The notes under the pieces: generated by a model
Told to the model about the DNA's origin: nothing
The model's database searches: none
The model's input: the letters and a program-made list of their open reading frames with translations, nothing else
Translations under genes and position numbers: made by a program
DNA from: Flagellatimonas centrodinii
Lineage (GTDB): Bacteria; Pseudomonadota; Gammaproteobacteria; Nevskiales; Nevskiaceae
Direction of reading: 5' to 3'
Length of the DNA stretch: 64,000 nt
Assembly: GCF_016918765.2 (NCBI RefSeq)
Contig: NZ_CP092104.1
Span: 1,674,001 to 1,738,000, forward strand
Part shown: positions 43,287 through 52,134 of the stretch, piece by piece
How the letters are laid out: every line of letters starts with the position of its first letter
How positions within the stretch are numbered: position 1 is the first letter of the stretch

Positions 43287-45968
43287 ATGACGGCCTCGGT
43301 TCCCCCGGTTCAGGTGCCCGCAGGGCTGGACCCCGTTGAAACCCGCGAATGGCTGGATGCGCTCGGCGACGTGCTGCGCACCCAGGGCCCCGAAGCCGCG
43401 CACGCGCTGCTGGAAACGCTGATCGAGAAGGCGCGCGGGTCGGGCGCCTTCATCCCGTTTTCGCCCAACACGCCCTACGTCAACACCATCCCCGCCCACC
43501 TGGAGGCGAAGTCGCCGGGTGACCATGCGGTGGAATGGCGGATCCGCAGTCTCACCCGCTGGAATGCCACCGCCATGGTGGTGGCGGCCAACCGCGAACA
43601 TGCCGGCATCGGTGGTCACATTGCCAGCTTCGCGTCGTCGGCCACGCTCTACGACGTCGGCTTCAACCACTTCTGGAAAGGCGCGGATCACCCGGACGGA
43701 CAGGATCTGGTCTACATCCAGGGCCATGTGACCCCCGGTATCTATGCCCGTGCCTTCCTCGAGGGACGGCTCACCGAGGCGCAGTTGCTGCGCTTCCGCA
43801 TGGAGGCGCTGGAACCCGGCCTGCCGAGCTACCCGCACCCCTGGCTGATGCCGGATTTCTGGCAGTTCGCCACCGTCAGCATGGGCCTGGGGCCGATCAT
43901 GGCGATCTACCAAGCGCGGCTGATGAAGTACCTCGCCAACCGTGAGATGGCCAAGAACGACCAGCGCAAGGTCTGGTGTTTCTGTGGTGACGGCGAGATG
44001 GACGAGCCGGAAAGCCTGGGCGCCATCGACATTGCCGCCCGCGAAAAGCTCGACAACCTGATCTTCGTGGTCAACTGCAACCTGCAGCGGCTCGATGGCC
44101 CGGTGCGCGGCAACGGCAAGATCATCCAGGAGCTGGAAGGCAGCTTCCGCGGCGCCGGCTGGAATGTCATCAAGGTGGTCTGGGGCAGCGGCTGGGACGC
44201 GCTGCTGGCGCAGGACACCAGCGGCAAGCTGCTGCAGCTGATGAACGAGACGGTGGACGGCGAATACCAGAACTTCAAGGCCAAGGGCGGCGCCTACACC
44301 CGCGAGAAGTTCTTCGGCAAGTACCCCGAAACCGCGCGCCTGGTCGCTCACATGAGCGACGACGAGATCGCCGCCCTGCAGCGCGGCGGCCATGACCCGC
44401 ACAAGGTGTATGCCGCCTATGCCAGCGCGGTGGCGCACACCGGCACGCCGACGGTGATTCTCGCCAAGACGGTGAAGGGCTATGGCATGGGCGAGGCCGG
44501 CGAGGGCCAGAACATCACCCACCAGCAGAAGAAGATGGGCGAGGAAGCGCTCAAGGCCTTCCGTGACCGTTTCAAGATCCCCATCAGCGATGCGCAGATC
44601 AAGGACACGCCGTTCTATCGCCCGGCGGAGGATTCCGAAGAACTGCGCTATCTCAAGGCGCGCCGCGAGGCGCTGGGCGGGCCGCTGCCGGCGCGGCGGG
44701 TGCGCGCCGAGCCGCTGCCGATTCCGGCGCTGTCCACCTTCGAGCGGCTGCTGGCCAGCACGGGCGAACGCGAGATCAGCACCACCATGGCCTTCGTGCA
44801 GCTGTTGCAGTTGCTGCTGCGCGACAAGCAGGTGGGCCCGCGGGTGGTGCCCATCGTGCCCGACGAGGCCCGCACCTTCGGCATGGAAGGCATGTTCCGC
44901 TCGCTAGGCATCTATTCGGTGGTGGGGCAGAAGTACGAGCCGCAGGATGCCGACCAGCTCGCGTACTACAAGGAAGACGTGAAGGGGCAGATCCTGGAGG
45001 AGGGCATCACCGAGGCCGGTGCGCTGTCGAGCTGGATTGCCGCCGCCACCAGCTACGCCAACCACGGCGTGCCGCTGCTGCCGTTCTACATCTTCTATTC
45101 CATGTTCGGGTTCCAGCGGGTGATGGACCTCTGCTGGGCCGCCGGCGACATGCGCTCACGCGGTTTCCTGCTGGGCGCCACCGCCGGCCGCACCACGCTC
45201 AACGGTGAGGGCCTGCAGCACGAGGACGGCCACAGCATGGTGATGGCCGCACACGTGCCCAACTGCCGCGCCTACGACCCCGCCTTTGCCTACGAGCTGG
45301 CGGTGATCGTGCAGCACGGCCTCAAGCGAATGTATGCCGACGGTGTCGACGAGTACTACTACCTCGGCCTCTACAACGAAAACTACGCCCACCCGGAGAT
45401 GCCGCCCGGCGTCGAGGACGGCATCGTCCGCGGCATGTACCTGCTGCGCTCGGCCGAAGCCGCCAAGCCGCAACTGCACGTGCAACTGTTGGGCTCCGGT
45501 GCGCTGCTGCGCGAGGTGATTGCCGCTGCCGACCTGCTGGCGGAAGAGTGGGGCGTTACCTGTGATCTCTGGAGCGTGCCGAGTTTTTCCGAAGTGGCCC
45601 GCGAGGCCCGCGAGGTGGAACGCTGGAACCTGCTGCACCCCACCGAGACGCCACGCACCGCCTACCTCACCGACTGCCTCAAGGGCATGATGGGCCCGGC
45701 CATCGCCAGCAGCGACTGGGTCCGCGCCCACCCGGACCAGATCCGCGCCTGGGTGCCCATGCCCTATCACGTGCTCGGCACCGATGGCTTCGGCCGCTCC
45801 GACAACCGCCCCGCGCTGCGTGATTTCTTCGAGGTGGACCGCCGCTGGATCGTGGTGAAGAGCCTCTACGCCCTGGCCGAGCAGGGCGCGGTACCGATGG
45901 AACGGGTGCGCCAGGCGGCGCGCATCTACGGACTCAAGGCAGAGCGCATCGCGCCCTGGAAGGTGTAG
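43287..45968 (+). CDS. aceE: Pyruvate dehydrogenase E1 component (homodimeric type)
   Basis: An 893-residue thiamine-diphosphate enzyme that decarboxylates pyruvate and passes the acetyl group to AceF. FIPFSPNTPYVNTIP and the GDGEMDEPESLGAI stretch (ThDP/Mg binding, GDG) mark the first domain, RVVPIVPDEARTFGMEG the second, and EGLQHEDGHS the later conserved block. The length matches homodimeric E1, and the closing KAERIAPWKV is normal. A strong GAGGAGAAGG ribosome site precedes the ATG. It ends 3 bp before aceF. Confidence 0.97.
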   Translation: MTASVPPVQVPAGLDPVETREWLDALGDVLRTQGPEAAHALLETLIEKARGSGAFIPFSPNTPYVNTIPAHLEAKSPGDHAVEWRIRSLTRWNATAMVVAANREHAGIGGHIASFASSATLYDVGFNHFWKGADHPDGQDLVYIQGHVTPGIYARAFLEGRLTEAQLLRFRMEALEPGLPSYPHPWLMPDFWQFATVSMGLGPIMAIYQARLMKYLANREMAKNDQRKVWCFCGDGEMDEPESLGAIDIAAREKLDNLIFVVNCNLQRLDGPVRGNGKIIQELEGSFRGAGWNVIKVVWGSGWDALLAQDTSGKLLQLMNETVDGEYQNFKAKGGAYTREKFFGKYPETARLVAHMSDDEIAALQRGGHDPHKVYAAYASAVAHTGTPTVILAKTVKGYGMGEAGEGQNITHQQKKMGEEALKAFRDRFKIPISDAQIKDTPFYRPAEDSEELRYLKARREALGGPLPARRVRAEPLPIPALSTFERLLASTGEREISTTMAFVQLLQLLLRDKQVGPRVVPIVPDEARTFGMEGMFRSLGIYSVVGQKYEPQDADQLAYYKEDVKGQILEEGITEAGALSSWIAAATSYANHGVPLLPFYIFYSMFGFQRVMDLCWAAGDMRSRGFLLGATAGRTTLNGEGLQHEDGHSMVMAAHVPNCRAYDPAFAYELAVIVQHGLKRMYADGVDEYYYLGLYNENYAHPEMPPGVEDGIVRGMYLLRSAEAAKPQLHVQLLGSGALLREVIAAADLLAEEWGVTCDLWSVPSFSEVAREAREVERWNLLHPTETPRTAYLTDCLKGMMGPAIASSDWVRAHPDQIRAWVPMPYHVLGTDGFGRSDNRPALRDFFEVDRRWIVVKSLYALAEQGAVPMERVRQAARIYGLKAERIAPWKV

Positions 45969-45971
45969 GCC

Positions 45972-47627
45972 ATGGCCAAGACGATGGAGGTGAAGGTTCC
46001 CAACATCGGCGATTTCGACGCCGTGCCGGTGATCGAGGTGCTGGTGGCCGATGGCGATGTTGTAAAGAAGGATCAGCCGCTGCTGGTGCTGGAGTCCGAC
46101 AAGGCGACCATGGAAGTGCCGAGCCCGGCGGCCGGTACCGTCAGCGGTTTGCAGGTGAAGGTGGACGAGAAGGTCGGCGAGGGCAGCGTGGTGTGTCAGC
46201 TCGAACTTGCCGCCGACGCGGCGCCTGCAGCCGAGACGGTGGCGGCGGAACCCGAGCCGGAACCGGCCAGCGCGCCCGCGCCCTCACCATCAGCTGCGCC
46301 AGCCCCATCGCCATCACCATCACCATCACCATCACCATCGTCGAGGTCAACGTCAACGTCCGCGCGCACGGTGACGGTGCCCAACATCGGCGACTTCGAC
46401 GCCGTGCCGGTGATTGAAGTGCTGGTGACTGACGGCGATGTTGTCGAGAAGGACCAGCCGCTGCTGGTGCTGGAATCCGACAAGGCGACGATGGAAGTCC
46501 CGAGCCCGGCAGCCGGTACGGTGTCGGGGCTGAAAGTGAAGGTCGGCGACCAGGTGGGTGAAGGTCATGAGGTCTGCACGCTGACCGGGACCGACGATGC
46601 CGCGCCAGCGGCGGCCCCGGCGCCAGCCCCGGTACCGGCAGACACTGCCGCGACGACTGCCGACGCGCCGGCACCGGCGCCCTCTCCGTCGCCCGCTACA
46701 GCGCCGACCGCGCCCTCGCAGGACCAGCGCGCCTTCTACGCCGGCCCGGCGACGCGCAAGTTTGCCCGCCAGCTTGGCGTCGACTTGTCGCAGGTCTCCG
46801 GCAGCGGGCCGCGCGGGCGGATTCTGGTGGAAGACGTGCAGGGCTTCGTCAAGCAGCGGCTGGCATCGCCGGTGGCCGCGGCGTCTGCCGGCGGCGGGTC
46901 CGGCATTCCGCCGATCCCGGCGCAGGATTTCAGCCAGTTCGGCGAGATCGAAACCCGCGACCTGGCGCGTATCCGCAAGTTGTCGGCGGCGCATCTGTCC
47001 CGGTCCTGGCTCAACGTGCCGCATGTCACCCAGCACGACGATGCCGACATCACCGAGCTGGAGGCCTTCCGAAAACAGGCCTCGGCCGAGAGCGGGGTCA
47101 AGCTGACTCTGCTGGCGTTCCTGATGAAAGCGGTCGGCGGGGTGATGCAGACCTATCCCGAGTTCAACAGTTCGCTGTCACCGGACGGCGCCTCGCTGAT
47201 CCTCAAGCGCTACTGCCACATCGGCTTTGCCGCAGATACGCCCAACGGTCTGGTGGTGCCGGTGGTGCGCGATGTCTGGCAGAAGTCGCTGACCGACATC
47301 GCCACCGAATGCGCGACGCTGGCGAAGACCGCCCGCGACGGCAAGCTGAAGCCGGACGACATGCGCGGCGGATGTTTTTCCATCTCCAGCCTCGGCGGCA
47401 TCGGTGGCGGTTACTTCACGCCCATCGTCAACGCACCGGAGGTCGCCATCCTCGGCGTGTCACGGGCAGTGATGAAGCCGGTGTGGGATGGTCTGGCGTT
47501 CCAGCCGCGGCTGATGGTGCCGCTGTCGCTGTCCTACGATCACCGGGTCATCGATGGGGCGGCGGCGGCGCGTTTCATCGTGCGCCTGGGCGAGCTGCTG
47601 ACCGACGTGCGGCGCATGATGCTTTAA
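45972..47627 (+). CDS. aceF: Pyruvate dehydrogenase E2, dihydrolipoamide acetyltransferase (two lipoyl domains)
   Basis: A 551-residue protein. Lipoyl domain 1 (residues 5-75) has the lipoylated Lys44 in ESDKAT, and domain 2 (131-200) has Lys169 in the same motif. The two are almost identical. A Pro-Ser linker (about 108-121) separates them and a Pro/Ala linker leads to the E1/E3-binding domain (253-290, AGPATRKFARQLGVDLSQV). The catalytic core ends with YDHRVIDGAAA (His524, Asp528). It transfers the acetyl group to CoA and forms the core of the complex. The E3 gene (lpd) does not follow. Confidence 0.97.
   Translation: MAKTMEVKVPNIGDFDAVPVIEVLVADGDVVKKDQPLLVLESDKATMEVPSPAAGTVSGLQVKVDEKVGEGSVVCQLELAADAAPAAETVAAEPEPEPASAPAPSPSAAPAPSPSPSPSPSPSSRSTSTSARTVTVPNIGDFDAVPVIEVLVTDGDVVEKDQPLLVLESDKATMEVPSPAAGTVSGLKVKVGDQVGEGHEVCTLTGTDDAAPAAAPAPAPVPADTAATTADAPAPAPSPSPATAPTAPSQDQRAFYAGPATRKFARQLGVDLSQVSGSGPRGRILVEDVQGFVKQRLASPVAAASAGGGSGIPPIPAQDFSQFGEIETRDLARIRKLSAAHLSRSWLNVPHVTQHDDADITELEAFRKQASAESGVKLTLLAFLMKAVGGVMQTYPEFNSSLSPDGASLILKRYCHIGFAADTPNGLVVPVVRDVWQKSLTDIATECATLAKTARDGKLKPDDMRGGCFSISSLGGIGGGYFTPIVNAPEVAILGVSRAVMKPVWDGLAFQPRLMVPLSLSYDHRVIDGAAAARFIVRLGELLTDVRRMML
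46305..46340 (+). repeat. In-frame hexanucleotide repeat in the aceF interdomain linker
   Basis: Six CCATC[A/G] units encode Pro-Ser in the linker between the two lipoyl domains. Copy-number change would alter linker length by two residues per unit without a frameshift. Confidence 0.85.
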
Positions 47628-47658
47628 GCTCCCGGCATCGATTGTCTGGAGTTTGCCC

Positions 47659-47976
47659 ATGCGCTGGCTGATCGCCCCGCTGGCCGTCGTTGCCACCACG
47701 CTCGGAACCGGAACCGCCTGCATGCCCAAACCCGTGCCGGAACCTCCACCCAAGGTCGTGCCCGCGCTCGACGTGCGCGCCCGGGTGACCGATGTCGAGG
47801 CCTTCGAGGCGTTCATCGCCACCCATCCGACACCGGGGCGGTTTCGCGCCGAGTATCCCGGCATCACCCTGGTGCTGCCGGGCGACATCGCCACCAAGGA
47901 ACTGCGGCTCGATCGCAGCCGCTATTTCGCCGAGCTGGATGAGGAGGGGCGGATCATTGGCGGCCGTTTCAGTTAG
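47659..47976 (+). CDS. Hypothetical secreted protein
   Basis: A 105-residue protein with a hydrophobic signal (RWLIAPLAVVATTLGTGTA) followed by Cys23 in a poor lipobox (GTAC), so either cleavage type is possible. After a Pro-rich spacer (PKPVPEPPPKVV) the rest is a small mixed-strand domain with VEAFEAFIATHP and GITLVLPGDIA. No family was recognised. It starts 31 bp after aceF and is probably read in the same transcript. Its function is unknown. Confidence 0.65.
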   Translation: MRWLIAPLAVVATTLGTGTACMPKPVPEPPPKVVPALDVRARVTDVEAFEAFIATHPTPGRFRAEYPGITLVLPGDIATKELRLDRSRYFAELDEEGRIIGGRFS

Positions 47977-48021
47977 CCCGCCTTCGCTCGCGACGTGGTG
48001 CAGCGGCGCCTTGTTGATGGG

Positions 48022-48375
48022 ATGAAGTCGGCGGCGGACCTGCCAGACCGCGAGCAGGCCCGGCGTCAGGTGCTGGCGGTGGTGGCGCGGATTCCCGCCG
48101 GCTGCGTCGCCAGCTACGGCCAGGTGGCATTCGAGGCCGGCCTGCCGGGGCGGGCGCGCTGGGTCGGCAAGGTGTTGGCGGAAACCCTGGAAGCCGCCGA
48201 AGGCTGGCATCGCGTGCTGCGCAATGACGGCGCCCTCGGCCTGCCCAAGTCCAGCCCGGCGCATGCCGAACAGCGCAGCAGGCTGGTCACCGAAGGCCAT
48301 CGTTTCCACAACGACCGGCTGGACATCGCCGCGCGGCGGTGGCGTCCGCGCAGTGAGCTGCCGTTGATCGACTAG
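48022..48375 (+). CDS. Alkyltransferase-like protein (MGMT family, ATL)
   Basis: A 117-residue protein with the O6-alkylguanine DNA-binding fold: VARIPAGCVASYGQVA then GRARWVGKVLAETLEAAEGWHRVLRNDGAL. Where true MGMT has the acceptor Cys in PCHR, this protein has Trp (GWHRV), the ATL signature. It cannot remove the alkyl group itself; such proteins flip out damaged bases and recruit nucleotide excision repair. ATG 48022 is the most family-like start; a GTG 27 bases upstream is also in frame. Confidence 0.9.
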   Translation: MKSAADLPDREQARRQVLAVVARIPAGCVASYGQVAFEAGLPGRARWVGKVLAETLEAAEGWHRVLRNDGALGLPKSSPAHAEQRSRLVTEGHRFHNDRLDIAARRWRPRSELPLID

Positions 48376-48388
48376 GCGCGCCGCAGCC

Positions 48389-50452
48389 TCACCAGATCCG
48401 CACCCGCTGCTCGGGCGGCAGCCACAGGGCATCGTCCGGCTGCACGTCAAAGGCCTCATACCAGTCCGGGATGTTGCGCACCACGCCGTTGGTGCGGTAT
48501 TCGCTGGGGGCATGCGGGCCGGTCTTGAGGCGGTTGATCATGTCCTCTTCGCGGTGCTGGCGTGCCCACACCTGGGCCCAGCCGATGAAGAAGCGCTGGG
48601 TGCCGGTGTAGCCGTCGATCTCCGGCGAAGGCCTGCCGTCCAGTGAGGCGTGATAGGCCTTGAGCGCGATGGAAACGCCTCCCAGATCACCAATGTTCTC
48701 GCCAATCGACAACGCGCCGTTGACGCAGTGTTCCGGCAGCGGGCAATAGCCGTTGTACTGCTCGATGAGCTGCGCGGTGCGAGTCTCGAAGGCGGCGCGG
48801 TCGGCGTCGGTCCACCAGCTCTTGAGGTTGCCGTCGCCGTCGTACTTGCTGCCCTGGTCATCGAAGCCGTGGCCGATCTCGTGGCCGATCACCGCGCCGA
48901 TGGCACCGAAGTTCACCGCGTCCTCGGCCTTCAGGTCGAAGAACGGCGGTTGCAGGATGGCGGCGGGGAACACGATCTCGTTGAGGCTGGGGTTGTAGTA
49001 GGCGTTGACGGTCTGCGGCGTCATGAACCATTCCTCACGGTCCACCGGCTTGCCCAGCTTGGCCAGTTGGCGGGCATGTTCCAGCGCGTTGCTGCGCATC
49101 ACGTTGCCCACCAGATCATCCTCGCGCACCACCAGTGCCGAGTAGTCCTTCCACTTCGACGGGTAGCCGATCTTGGGGGTGAACTTGCCCATCTTGTCCA
49201 GCGCCCGCTGCTTGGTGGCATCGCCCATCCAGTCCAGCGACTGGATACTGTCGCGGTAGGCGTCGATCAGGTGATCCACCAGCGCCTGCATACGCGCCTT
49301 GGCTTCGGGGGGGAAATGGGCCGCCACATAACGCTTGCCCACCGCCTCGCCGAGTGCGCCTTCCACCAGCGCCACGCCGCGCTTCCAGCGCGCCCGTTGC
49401 TCGTCGATGCCGCGCAGCGCCTTGCCGCTGTAGGCGAAGTCGATGGCCTCGAAGGTGGGCCCCAGGTAGGGCGCGAAACTGCCAAGCAAGCGTGCCTTGA
49501 GCAGCGCCTTGAGCTGCGGCAGCGGCATCGTCGTCAGCGCCTCCGCCATGGCGGTGATCGCCTCCGGTTGCATGACGATAACGGTGTCGACGGTGACGCC
49601 GGTATCGCGGACGAAGGTGGTGAGGTCGAAGCCCGGGGTCAGGGTGTTGAGCGCGCCCACCGCGACCGGGTGGTAGGTCTTTTCATCGTCGCGGGCGTCG
49701 ACTCGGGTCCAGTGTGCGGCCGCCACCGCGGTTTCCATTTTGAGGATCGCCTCGGCTTCGCGGCGGGCCGCCGTGGCCTTGTCGCCGGCGGCCTCCAGCA
49801 GGGCGGCCAGATAGTCGACGTAGGCGCCACGGGCGGCAACGAAGCGCGGATTGTCTTCGAGGTAATAGCTGCGATCAGGCAGGCCGAGTTGGTCGAACTG
49901 GTGGTAGTAGACGGTGTACTGACGGGCGTCCTTGGCATCCTGGCCGATGAAGGCGGCGAACGGTTGGCGCACCCCGATGCGTTCGAGTCGCGCCAACAGC
50001 GCCGGCAGCGTGCTGCGATCCTCCAGGTCGTCGATCTCCGCCAGCCAGCCGGACAGCGGTGCCAGGCCCTGTTCCGCGGCCCGTTGTGCATCCATGAAGC
50101 TGCGGTAGAGCGCGCCGATCTGTTGGGCCTCGCCGTCGACGTCGGTCTGGGCCGCCAGGTCTTCGATGATCGCCCGCAGATCCCGTTCCGCCTGATCGGC
50201 GAGCTGGGTGAAGACGCCGTAGTTGGACTTGTCGGCCGGAATTTCGTTGCGCGACAGCCAGCCGCCATTGACGTGACGGTAGAAGTCGTCAGGCGGCTCA
50301 ACCGAACGATCAAAGTGACTGTGCAGCACGCCCGATGTCAGGGGCGCGACTGGCGCCTCTGCGGCGGCGGCCCCGGCGGCAGGTCTCTCGGGGGAAGTGG
50401 TGCAGCCCGTCACCAATACGACACAGGCAGCCAATGGCCACAGACGTCTCAT
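48389..50452 (-). CDS. M13 family metallopeptidase (neprilysin/PepO-like), lipoprotein
   Basis: A 687-residue zinc protease. A signal with lipobox VTGC places it at the membrane. NAYYNPSLNEIVFPAAILQ leads to IGHEIGHGFDDQGSKYDGDGN, the HExxH zinc motif, and the third ligand is in GENIGDLGGVSIAL. The length matches the family. It trims short peptides in the periplasm or at the cell surface. The start at 50452 is preferred because it opens the signal peptide; a TTG 18 bases upstream is in frame. It converges with the ATL gene. Confidence 0.95.
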   Translation of the reverse strand: MRRLWPLAACVVLVTGCTTSPERPAAGAAAAEAPVAPLTSGVLHSHFDRSVEPPDDFYRHVNGGWLSRNEIPADKSNYGVFTQLADQAERDLRAIIEDLAAQTDVDGEAQQIGALYRSFMDAQRAAEQGLAPLSGWLAEIDDLEDRSTLPALLARLERIGVRQPFAAFIGQDAKDARQYTVYYHQFDQLGLPDRSYYLEDNPRFVAARGAYVDYLAALLEAAGDKATAARREAEAILKMETAVAAAHWTRVDARDDEKTYHPVAVGALNTLTPGFDLTTFVRDTGVTVDTVIVMQPEAITAMAEALTTMPLPQLKALLKARLLGSFAPYLGPTFEAIDFAYSGKALRGIDEQRARWKRGVALVEGALGEAVGKRYVAAHFPPEAKARMQALVDHLIDAYRDSIQSLDWMGDATKQRALDKMGKFTPKIGYPSKWKDYSALVVREDDLVGNVMRSNALEHARQLAKLGKPVDREEWFMTPQTVNAYYNPSLNEIVFPAAILQPPFFDLKAEDAVNFGAIGAVIGHEIGHGFDDQGSKYDGDGNLKSWWTDADRAAFETRTAQLIEQYNGYCPLPEHCVNGALSIGENIGDLGGVSIALKAYHASLDGRPSPEIDGYTGTQRFFIGWAQVWARQHREEDMINRLKTGPHAPSEYRTNGVVRNIPDWYEAFDVQPDDALWLPPEQRVRIW

Positions 50453-50528
50453 CCGGCATCCTCTCGGCAATTCAGAAATAGGGTTGAAGATACCGGATGG
50501 ACCACGCCGAGGCGGCGAAATTCCCGGT

Positions 50529-50885
50529 CTAGTCAGCGAGCAGTTGTAGCAGCGCCCGTTGGCGCAGCCGGCCGAGATTGCGGAAGGCGATCAGCACGGC
50601 CTGCTCCTGCGGGGTCCGTGCCCATCGTGGATGGTCGTCGGCGTAATGTCCCCCGGGCTCTGCGACCGCGTTGTCCACGAGGTCACCGGCGAGCGCGTCC
50701 AGGCTGAAGCCGGGGTCGGCAAACAGCTGCTTGATCCGGATCAGCATCTGCAGATCTGGCGTGCTGTGGCCGCCCTCCCACTTGCTGATCGTGGCCTTCG
50801 ACACCTGCAGCTCCATGCCCAGCTGCTCCTGCGACCAGTCGCGGGACAGACGAAGCGATCGCAGGCGACGACCCAAGAGTTTCAT
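50529..50885 (-). CDS. XRE family helix-turn-helix regulator
   Basis: A 118-residue protein. The N-terminal HTH_3 domain is complete: LRSLRLSRDWSQEQLGMELQVSKATISKWEGGHSTP, about residues 8-45. The C-terminal half is a helical region (DPGFSLDALAGDLV, EQAVLIAFRNLGRLRQRALL), perhaps for dimerisation. It is divergent from an HNH endonuclease gene; the 113-bp gap holds overlapping inverted repeats at 50938-50962. It probably controls that gene or itself. Confidence 0.93.
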   Translation of the reverse strand: MKLLGRRLRSLRLSRDWSQEQLGMELQVSKATISKWEGGHSTPDLQMLIRIKQLFADPGFSLDALAGDLVDNAVAEPGGHYADDHPRWARTPQEQAVLIAFRNLGRLRQRALLQLLAD

Positions 50886-50937
50886 GGGGCAGGAGTGTGA
50901 CCGCGCATCGCATGCTTGTCGTTTCCTTTACGTTGAC

Positions 50938-50962
50938 ACTAAAAGTTTCTTTAGTCGAAACT
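50938..50962. promoter_or_regulatory. Overlapping inverted repeats between the XRE and HNH genes (operator candidate)
   Basis: ACTAAA at 50938-50943 is mirrored by TTTAGT at 50950-50955, and AGTTTC at 50944-50949 by GAAACT at 50957-50962. A TTGACA hexamer at 50933-50938 abuts the left arm, so a bound protein would block a -35 element. This is a typical site for a small XRE repressor. Confidence 0.5.
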
Positions 50963-50998
50963 GCGGCAATCGACGTGCCCGGGACCAGGAGGTGCCAG

Positions 50999-51427
50999 AT
51001 GGGATCAGGAACCAACATGAACGGCGCGCAGCGCTGTCGCAAGCTGGCGAGGCTGATGCGGCGCCACAAGAACTGTTATTACTGCGGCTGTGTGCTCAAC
51101 AAGGCAAACCGCAGCATTGATCACCTGATTCCGCAGGCGCTCGGGGGCCCCAACCACATCGATAATCTGGTGCTCTGCTGCCTCGACTGCAACCAGCGAA
51201 AGGGGGCGGTGCCGGTGCTGCCCGCGCCCTGGGTGCCGCCCAATGGCGTGGCGCGTGAGTGGAGCCGAATGTTTTCGGAGATGGCGCATTTCTGCGACCT
51301 TGCCACCCGACAATTCATCGGCCCCGAGGGCAAGCCCTTGCGATGGCAGCAGCTGGCGCCATTGTCGGATACCCCGGTGACCGGCAGCGTTCGGCCATCG
51401 CGGCCGGGTGTCCGCAAGGACCAATGA
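50999..51427 (+). CDS. HNH endonuclease
   Basis: A 142-residue protein. A CxxC pair (NCYYCGCVL), IDHLIPQALGGPNHIDNLVLCC and CNQRKG form the complete HNH zinc-finger nuclease fold. The ATG at 50999 follows CAGGAGG at 50986-50992 and is preferred over an earlier frame start. The C-terminal 70 residues (EWSRMFSEMAHFCDLATRQFIGPEG) are unrelated to a known partner domain. It may cut DNA in a defence or mobile-element context, but no restriction or methylase gene accompanies it. It is divergent from the XRE regulator. Confidence 0.92.
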   Translation: MGSGTNMNGAQRCRKLARLMRRHKNCYYCGCVLNKANRSIDHLIPQALGGPNHIDNLVLCCLDCNQRKGAVPVLPAPWVPPNGVAREWSRMFSEMAHFCDLATRQFIGPEGKPLRWQQLAPLSDTPVTGSVRPSRPGVRKDQ

Positions 51428-51454
51428 TGCGGATCCGGCCGGAGTCTGCCCGGA

Positions 51455-52087
51455 TCAGGCGAACGAGATCACCAAAATTGTCAGCGCTGCCCAGTAAGTG
51501 GACAGCACGATGGCCTGCGACCCGGGGAACGGCGCGCGGAAGCGGCGCCAGCCGAGCACGCCGTCCGACAGCGCGAACAAGAGGCCGCCCGCGCCGGCCA
51601 GCAGCCCGGCGCTGCCGCCGAGATAGGCGCCGCGGGTGAGGCCGGCGATGGCCAGCGCGGTGAGGGCGACGCTGTAGGCGATCACCGGCAGTTTCAGCAC
51701 GCCGGCATGCGGCAGCAGCCGGCTGAGCATGAACAGGGCGGGCACGGCGACCAGACCGCTGAGCGGGGGCCAGGCCACGCCCTCGAGCGGCAGCAGCAGT
51801 GCCGGGATCAGCAGCAGGTGGCCGAGCAGGAAGCTGGACAGCCCGGCGATGAAGGCGCGGTCACTGTCACCGAGCAGGGCAATATCGCCCAGCAGGCACA
51901 GCCCGAGCCCGGCCAGCAGCCAGGGTGAGGCGGCGGCAGCGGGCAGGCTCAGCGCCAGGCCGATGATGACGATCGTCGTCAGCGGCTTGAGCAGGTAGAA
52001 GGCGCGATGACGACGGCCGTCGCGGTCGCAGAGGATGGCGGCGGTCGCCAGCAGGGCGATGGGCCCACAGAAGTAGAGCGGATTCAT
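51455..52087 (-). CDS. Lysoplasmalogenase (YhhN family)
   Basis: A 210-residue membrane protein with about eight helices and the TMEM86/YhhN pattern: AFYLLKPLTTIVIIGLALSL, LLAGLGLCLLGDIALLGD, SSFLLGHLLLIPALL and GGLLFALSDGVLGWRRF, with the conserved Asp of DIALLGD and SDGVLG. Members hydrolyse the alkenyl ether bond of lysoplasmalogens or related lysolipids. It follows the Pho-type-controlled glycosyltransferase by 47 bp on the same strand, so both may answer phosphate limitation. Confidence 0.88.
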   Translation of the reverse strand: MNPLYFCGPIALLATAAILCDRDGRRHRAFYLLKPLTTIVIIGLALSLPAAAASPWLLAGLGLCLLGDIALLGDSDRAFIAGLSSFLLGHLLLIPALLLPLEGVAWPPLSGLVAVPALFMLSRLLPHAGVLKLPVIAYSVALTALAIAGLTRGAYLGGSAGLLAGAGGLLFALSDGVLGWRRFRAPFPGSQAIVLSTYWAALTILVISFA

Positions 52088-52134
52088 GGGCCGGAGTGTA
52101 CCGCCGGCCGTGGTGGGCGCGCCCCCCGCCGCGG

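Noticed and set aside
48650-50707. Long plus-strand open frame opposite the M13 peptidase
   Set aside because: Antisense to a complete M13 peptidase with HEIGH and no ribosome site of its own.
50529-51427. Type II restriction system with controller protein
   Set aside because: No methyltransferase gene is present beside the HNH nuclease, and without one a sequence-specific host-cutting enzyme would be lethal.
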